Shown: piece by piece, positions 6,582 to 10,358 of the stretch
Layout of the letters: each line of letters begins with the position of its first letter
Numbering within the stretch: position 1 is the stretch's first letter
Assembly (NCBI GenBank): GCA_937928335.1
Contig: CALFWN010000361.1
Span: 1-10,358 of the forward strand
DNA: 10,358 nucleotides
Source: an uncultured Litoreibacter sp.
Lineage (GTDB): Bacteria > Pseudomonadota > Alphaproteobacteria > Rhodobacterales > Rhodobacteraceae
Direction of reading: 5' to 3'
The notes under the pieces: generated by a model
Told to the model about the DNA's origin: nothing
Databases searched by the model: none
The model's input: only the letters and a program-made list of their open reading frames with translations
Made by a program: the position numbers and the translations under genes

Positions 6582-9278
6582 CTATCCCAGTTCACCGTGG
6601 CAATGCTTGAACTTTTTGCCAGATCCGCAAGGGCAGGACGCGTTGCGACCCGGATTGCCCCAGGTCTCGCGATCATTCTCGTCAAAGCCTTCCGCAGGCT
6701 CCAGCGGCGCGTCTTCCTGTCCCGCTGAGGCCGTTATTCCAGCCTGCGCATTTTGCTGCGCCATATATTGCTGCAACATCTCCTGTTGCTGCTCTTCGGT
6801 CAGCGGCACCACGCGGGAAAGCTTCTGGGTGACGTCTTCGCGCAGCCCATCGAGCATCCCTTCAAACAGCTGGAAGCTGTCATTTTTATATTCATTGAGC
6901 GGGTCGCGCTGCGCGTAGCCACGAAAGCCCACGACCGAGCGCAGATGTTCGAGCGCCAGCAGGTGCTCCCGCCATTTGCCGTCGATGGTTTGCAGCAAAA
7001 GCTGCTTTTCGATGTTGCGCATGTTTTCCGGGCCGAAATCGACGGCCTTTTTGGCCATGAACTCGTCGGAGGCCTTATACAGCCGTTCCGCGATATCCTC
7101 GTTTTCGATGCCTTCCTCATCCGCCCATTCGATCACCGGCACGTCAATGCCGAGCTTCTCGATCGTGGCCACGTAAAGCGCCTGCGTGTCCCATTGGTCG
7201 GCATAGGATTTGGGCGGCATATACTGGTCGACCAGATCGTCGATCACCTGATGGCGCATATCCTGTGCGATCTCGCCGATTTCGGTGGCTTCCATGATTT
7301 CCATGCGCTGGCCGAAGATGGCCTTGCGCTGGTCGTTCATGACGTCATCAAATTTCAACAGCTGTTTGCGGATGTCGAAGTTGCGGCCTTCGACCTTGGC
7401 CTGTGCTTTCTCAAGCGATTTGTTGACCCAAGGGTGGGCGATGGCCTCGCCTTCCTTCATGCCGAGCGTCGAGAGCATCTTGTCCAGACGTTCGGACCCG
7501 AAAATGCGCATCAGGTCATCTTCGAGCGACAGGAAGAAGGAAGACCGGCCCGGGTCACCCTGACGGCCGGAACGGCCGCGAAGCTGGTTGTCGATGCGGC
7601 GGGATTCGTGGCGTTCGGTCGCGAGCACGAACAGACCGCCTGCGGCTTTTACCTCTTCCTCGGCCTTGTCATGTTCGGCCTCGATCTTGGAACGGATCGC
7701 ATCTGCATCACCGTTTGGATCAGCCGCCAGAGCCTCCATTATCTGCATCTCGACATTGCCGCCGAGCTTAATGTCGGTGCCGCGGCCTGCCATATTGGTG
7801 GCGATGGTCACAGCGCCCAGCTTGCCCGCATTGGCGACGATTTCGGCCTCTTTCTCGTGCTGGCGGGCGTTCAAGACGTTGTGGGTCACGCCAGCTTTTG
7901 TCAGCAAATCCGACAGATATTCAGATTTCTCGATGGAGGTGGTGCCGACCAGCACGGGCTGCCCGGTTTCATGTGCTTTCTGGATTTCCTGAACGATGGC
8001 CGCGTATTTCTCTTCGGCGGTGCGGTAGATCGCGTCATGCTCATCAATCCGCGCGATGGGGCGGTTGGTGGGCACTTCCACGACGCCAAGACCATAGATT
8101 TCGGCGAATTCCTCAGCCTCGGTGGAGGCTGTCCCGGTCATGCCGGCCAGTTTCGAGTAGAGCCGGAAGTAGTTTTGGAAGGTGACCGAGGCAAGTGTCA
8201 CATTCTCGGGCTGGATGTCGCAGCCTTCCTTGGCCTCGATAGCCTGATGCAGCCCGCCCGACAGGCGACGCCCTTGCATCATGCGGCCGGTGAACTCGTC
8301 AACCAGCATGACCTGGCCGTCGCGCACCATATAATCCTTGTCCTTGTGAAAGGCTTTATGGGCCTTCATCGCCTCTGTGACGTGATGGACGATGGTGGTG
8401 CTTTCGGGGTCATACAGGCTCTGTTCCGCCTCAAGAAGCCCCATTTGGTGCAGGCGTTCCTCGACAAACTCGTTGCCTTCGTCGGTGAAGGTCACCGCGC
8501 GGGTTTTCTCGTCCAGCTTGAAATGGTCATCCTGGATTTCGGGAATCAGCTTGTCGACCTGAAGATACAGATCGCTGCGATCCTCGGACGGGCCGGAGAT
8601 GATCAGCGGCGTGCGCGCCTCGTCGATCAAGATGCTGTCCACCTCGTCGACAATCGCAAAGGCATGGCCACGCTGCGACATTTCCTCGAGCGAAGAGCGC
8701 ATGTTGTCGCGCAGATAGTCAAAACCCAGCTCGTTATTGGTGGCGTAGGTCACGTCGGCCGCATAGGCGACCTTCTTTTCGTCGTCAGGCTGCTGCGGAT
8801 AGACCGCGCCGGTGGTCAGGCCAAGCTGACTGTAGACATTGCCCATCCAGTCGGCGTCACGTTTCACCAGATATTCGTTGACGGTGACGATATGCACGCC
8901 CTTGCCCGCCAGCGCGTTCAAGTAGGCCGGGAAACAGGCCACGAGGGTTTTGCCCTCACCGGTTTTCATTTCCGAGATGTTGCCCTGATGCAGGAAGATG
9001 CCACCCATCAGCTGAGTGTCAAAAGCCCGCAGCCCAAGTGCCCGCTTGGCGGCCTCGCGGACATTGGCAAAGGCTTCGGGCAGCATATCATCCAGACTTT
9101 CGCCTTTCTGGGCCCGCGTCGCCATATCTTCGGTGCGTTGTTTGATCTGTTCGTCGGAGAGCTTTGCAAATTCCTCCTCCAGCGCGTTGATCTTGGCCAC
9201 AAGCGGGCGCACAGCCTTGACCTTGCGGTCATTCGGCGTGCCGAAAACCTTTTTGGAGATCGTTCCCAGACCCAGCAT
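6582..9278 (-). CDS. secA: Preprotein translocase subunit SecA
   Basis: SecA is the ATP-driven motor that pushes unfolded preproteins through SecYEG at the cytoplasmic membrane. The 898-residue length is normal for proteobacteria. Nucleotide-binding domain 1 has Walker A MKTGEGKT (104-111, Lys110) and, about 100 residues on, the DEAD-type box in [19 protein letters not shown]. Motif V-type [13 protein letters not shown] and motif VI-type [18 protein letters not shown] lie in the second motor domain. The helical scaffold carries [11 protein letters not shown]. The C terminus has the zinc- and SecB-binding tail [14 protein letters not shown] with Cys882, Cys884, Cys893 and His894, preceded by a Gln-rich linker. 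ATG at 9278 has AAGG nine bases upstream. The gene runs opposite to the parvulin gene across a 192-base region with its own promoter and a structured leader. Nothing is missing or broken. Confidence 0.99.
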   Translation of the reverse strand: MLGLGTISKKVFGTPNDRKVKAVRPLVAKINALEEEFAKLSDEQIKQRTEDMATRAQKGESLDDMLPEAFANVREAAKRALGLRAFDTQLMGGIFLHQGNISEMKTGEGKTLVACFPAYLNALAGKGVHIVTVNEYLVKRDADWMGNVYSQLGLTTGAVYPQQPDDEKKVAYAADVTYATNNELGFDYLRDNMRSSLEEMSQRGHAFAIVDEVDSILIDEARTPLIISGPSEDRSDLYLQVDKLIPEIQDDHFKLDEKTRAVTFTDEGNEFVEERLHQMGLLEAEQSLYDPESTTIVHHVTEAMKAHKAFHKDKDYMVRDGQVMLVDEFTGRMMQGRRLSGGLHQAIEAKEGCDIQPENVTLASVTFQNYFRLYSKLAGMTGTASTEAEEFAEIYGLGVVEVPTNRPIARIDEHDAIYRTAEEKYAAIVQEIQKAHETGQPVLVGTTSIEKSEYLSDLLTKAGVTHNVLNARQHEKEAEIVANAGKLGAVTIATNMAGRGTDIKLGGNVEMQIMEALAADPNGDADAIRSKIEAEHDKAEEEVKAAGGLFVLATERHESRRIDNQLRGRSGRQGDPGRSSFFLSLEDDLMRIFGSERLDKMLSTLGMKEGEAIAHPWVNKSLEKAQAKVEGRNFDIRKQLLKFDDVMNDQRKAIFGQRMEIMEATEIGEIAQDMRHQVIDDLVDQYMPPKSYADQWDTQALYVATIEKLGIDVPVIEWADEEGIENEDIAERLYKASDEFMAKKAVDFGPENMRNIEKQLLLQTIDGKWREHLLALEHLRSVVGFRGYAQRDPLNEYKNDSFQLFEGMLDGLREDVTQKLSRVVPLTEEQQQEMLQQYMAQQNAQAGITASAGQEDAPLEPAEGFDENDRETWGNPGRNASCPCGSGKKFKHCHGELG

Positions 9279-9289
9279 ATTTCTCTGCC

Positions 9290-9346
9290 TTACTGCGGCA
9301 TGTCATTGCCGCTTAACATCATCGTGTGGAGGTTCGCCTTGCTCAT
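9290..9346 (-). other. Possible 18-codon upstream ORF in the secA leader
   Basis: ATG at 9346 opens [18 protein letters not shown] and stops at TAA (9292-9290), 11 bases before the secA ATG. The stop overlaps the secA Shine-Dalgarno as TAAGG, an arrangement that would let ribosomes ending here feed secA initiation. No ribosome binding site precedes it, and the peptide lacks a signal sequence or a SecM-like arrest motif. A second short ORF starts at 9362 in another frame (MVPPRNEQGEPPHDDVKRQ) and stops in the stem-loop at 9303. Translation of either is unproven. Confidence 0.2.
9295..9312 (-). promoter_or_regulatory. Stem-loop in the secA leader beside the ribosome binding site
   Basis: There is a perfect six-base inverted repeat with a six-base loop (GCGGCA-ATGACA-TGCCGC on the minus strand), ending three bases before the AAGG that precedes the secA ATG. 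The upper arm GCGGCA (9312-9307) could instead pair with a second TGCCGC at 9358-9353 in the same leader. This gives two mutually exclusive foldings. The pairing is seen directly; any regulatory role is inference. Confidence 0.4.
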
Positions 9347-9401
9347 TACGCGGCGGCACCATATCTCAACGCCCAAGACGAAGCTGTCCCAGACCTTCGG
9401 T

Positions 9402-9430
9402 GATGTAAGAGGCGGCAAGAATAGTGTCAA
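9402..9430 (-). promoter_or_regulatory. Candidate sigma-70-type promoter of secA
   Basis: On the minus strand a perfect TTGACA (9430-9425) is followed after 17 bases by TACATC (9407-9402). Alphaproteobacterial housekeeping promoters often keep the -35 box and tolerate a poor -10, so this is the best promoter candidate in the window. Transcription would start near 9395 and leave a leader of about 115 bases before the secA ATG. Confidence 0.5.
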
Positions 9431-9431
9431 C

Positions 9432-9449
9432 GGCGCGGGGGTTCGCGCC
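9432..9449. promoter_or_regulatory. Inverted repeat between the secA -35 box and the parvulin ribosome binding site
   Basis: GGCGCG-GGGGTT-CGCGCC is a perfect six-base inverted repeat with a six-base loop. It lies one base outside the candidate secA -35 box and seven bases before the AGGAG of the parvulin gene. It could be an operator shared by the two divergent units or a leader hairpin of the parvulin mRNA. GC-rich repeats of this size also arise by chance. Confidence 0.3.
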
Positions 9450-9470
9450 ACCCAACAGGAGCCAAGTTTC

Positions 9471-10310
9471 ATGGGCAAATTTTCTACACTTCTGCGTGCA
9501 ACCGGCCTTGCTGTCAGCGTTGCGATGCCAGCCGCCGCGCAAGACGCCTCGACCGTTCTGGCGACGGTGAACGGCAAGGATATCACTTTGGGCCATGTGA
9601 TTGCCCTGCAAGACAACCTGCCGGACCAATATCAGCAGCTCGAAGACGACGTCTTGTATAACGGCATTCTGGAGCAGCTGGTGCAGCAGACCGCATTGGC
9701 CGATGAGATGGCCAAAGACATGACCCTGGCGCTTGAGCTGGGTCTGGAGAATGAGCGCGGTGCGTTCCTGTCGAGCGAGTTCATTGCGCAAGCAGGGACT
9801 GCCGAGATTTCCGAGGACGCGCTGCAAGCCGCCTATGACGCGCGGTTTGCGAATGTCGAGCCGGAGCAGGAATTCAACGCCTCACATATCCTGGTCGAAG
9901 AGGAAGACACAGCCAAAGAGATCGTGCAGATGCTGGCAGATGGCGCGGATTTTGCGACACTTGCCAAAGAGAAATCCACCGGCCCGTCCGGGCCTCGTGG
10001 CGGCGAGCTGGGCTGGTTTGGCACAGGCCAGATGGTGCCGGAATTCGAGCAGGCGGTGATCGGACTGGAAGACGGTGCCATCTCAGAGCCGGTACAGACC
10101 CAGTTTGGCTGGCATGTCGTGAAACGCAATGACAGCCGCAACAAAGCAGCCCCGACCCTGGACGATGTGCGCGGCGAGCTGGAATCAGAGCTGAAATCCA
10201 AAGCCGTGGATGACGCAATGGCGCAGGTCACCGAAGCCGCAGACATCACCTATGTCGAAGTTGAGATTGATCCTGCGCTCATCCGCAATGTAGAGCTTCT
10301 GTCGAAATAA
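9471..10310 (+). CDS. Exported parvulin-type (PpiC/SurA-like) peptidyl-prolyl cis-trans isomerase
   Basis: This is a 279-residue periplasmic folding factor. ATG at 9471 is preceded by AGGAG (9457-9461) and opens a clear signal peptide, MGKFSTLLRATGLAVSVAMPAAA, cut likely after Ala23. The mature part starts with the SurA/PrsA-like segment VLATVNGKDITLGHVI (29-44) and a helical arm. The parvulin domain spans about 134-225: ASHILV with His139, DGADFATLAKEKSTG (157-171), GGELGWF (177-183), the MVPEFEQAV block (188-196) and FGWHVVK with His215. It is suited to folding outer-membrane and periplasmic proteins exported by SecA, encoded divergently 192 bases away. The frame is also open for 906 codons upstream through the antisense of secA; that extension is not real. 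The next gene starts 19 bases after its stop. Confidence 0.95.
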   Translation: MGKFSTLLRATGLAVSVAMPAAAQDASTVLATVNGKDITLGHVIALQDNLPDQYQQLEDDVLYNGILEQLVQQTALADEMAKDMTLALELGLENERGAFLSSEFIAQAGTAEISEDALQAAYDARFANVEPEQEFNASHILVEEEDTAKEIVQMLADGADFATLAKEKSTGPSGPRGGELGWFGTGQMVPEFEQAVIGLEDGAISEPVQTQFGWHVVKRNDSRNKAAPTLDDVRGELESELKSKAVDDAMAQVTEAADITYVEVEIDPALIRNVELLSK

Positions 10311-10329
10311 ACCGACAGGAGCCATTTGG

Positions 10330-10358
10330 ATGGCCGATCTTGCCCTTTCCCCTCTGGC
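10330..10358 (+). CDS. Start of a gene, probably argJ (glutamate N-acetyltransferase), cut by the window edge
   Basis: ATG at 10330 has a strong AGGAG (10317-10321) eight bases upstream, which overlaps nothing and lies just after the parvulin stop. Only MADLALSPLA is visible. The SPLA segment near the N terminus and the position directly after a secA-divergent parvulin gene fit argJ of Rhodobacterales, whose product typically opens with a similar SPLAP. ArgJ transfers acetyl groups from N-acetylornithine to glutamate in arginine synthesis. Ten residues cannot prove this; the existence of a gene is more certain than its name. Confidence 0.5.

Noticed and set aside
9328..9341. GGAGG followed six bases later by TTG (9339), in frame with the parvulin gene
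   Set aside because: Starting here would add 44 residues in front of the signal peptide. AGGAG-ATG at 9471 gives a normal exported protein. The GGAGG is probably chance on the opposite strand of the secA leader.
9345..9367. TTGCTC-17-TATCTC as a plus-strand promoter for the parvulin gene (boxes 9339-9344 and 9362-9367)
   Set aside because: The spacing is right, but each box matches consensus at only three of six positions, too weak to list as a feature.
6753..9470. Upstream 906 codons of the long plus-strand frame as a coding region or fusion domain
   Set aside because: Almost all of it is the exact antisense of secA in codon register. The sequence has no recognisable domain, and the true isomerase start at 9471 has its own AGGAG and signal peptide.
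1..10358. Mobile elements, CRISPR arrays, tRNA or rRNA genes, phage or defence genes
   Set aside because: I looked for long direct or inverted repeats, transposase or integrase motifs, regular spacers and cloverleaf or rRNA sequence and found none. The gene content is core chromosomal.

Overview
The window looks like a chromosomal core segment of an alphaproteobacterium, most probably Rhodobacterales/Roseobacteraceae. The evidence is the high GC, the protein sequence character (RadC, Map and SecA read like the roseobacter forms) and the local gene set. That set is a COG1058 CinA-like protein next to map and radC, secA divergent from a periplasmic PpiC-type isomerase, and a probable argJ start right after the isomerase. 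I see no rRNA, tRNA, CRISPR array, insertion sequence, integrase or phage gene, and no stretch over 300 bases without a gene.

Layout. (1) Positions 1-2290, minus strand: a tightly packed operon read CinA-like (COG1058) -> GNAT acetyltransferase -> AhpD-like carboxymuconolactone-decarboxylase-fold protein -> exported protein cut by the window edge, probably of the OmpA family. All three junctions are 4-base stop/start overlaps (ATGA, GTGA, GTGA). (2) Positions 2393-4001, plus strand: map (methionine aminopeptidase type I, TTG start), then radC 46 bases later. (3) Positions 4046-6449, minus strand: a two-gene envelope operon encoding an exported protein of unknown function with two cysteine pairs, then a fusion of a PstS-like periplasmic binding domain to a C-terminal OmpA-like peptidoglycan-binding domain. 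(4) Positions 6582-9278, minus strand: full-length secA. (5) Positions 9471-10358, plus strand, divergent from secA: an exported parvulin-type peptidyl-prolyl isomerase, then the first ten codons of a gene that is probably argJ.

How the genes fit together. SecA drives export, the divergent parvulin folds exported proteins, and three further genes encode Sec-type exported envelope proteins, two of them linked to OmpA-like domains (one seen directly, one inferred). Map also acts on new polypeptides. The cinA-like operon mixes likely nucleotide/cofactor, acetylation and thiol-redox functions; its common purpose is unknown.

I found no clearly undescribed system. The parts most worth a second look are the translationally coupled four-gene operon, the binding-protein/OmpA fusion whose expected phosphate-binding loop is not recognisable, its uncharacterised exported partner, and the secA leader, which has a good promoter, two overlapping short ORFs and two mutually exclusive 6-base pairings next to the ribosome binding site. 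An unbroken 1185-codon frame runs antisense to secA and into the isomerase gene in frame; it is an annotation trap, not a gene.
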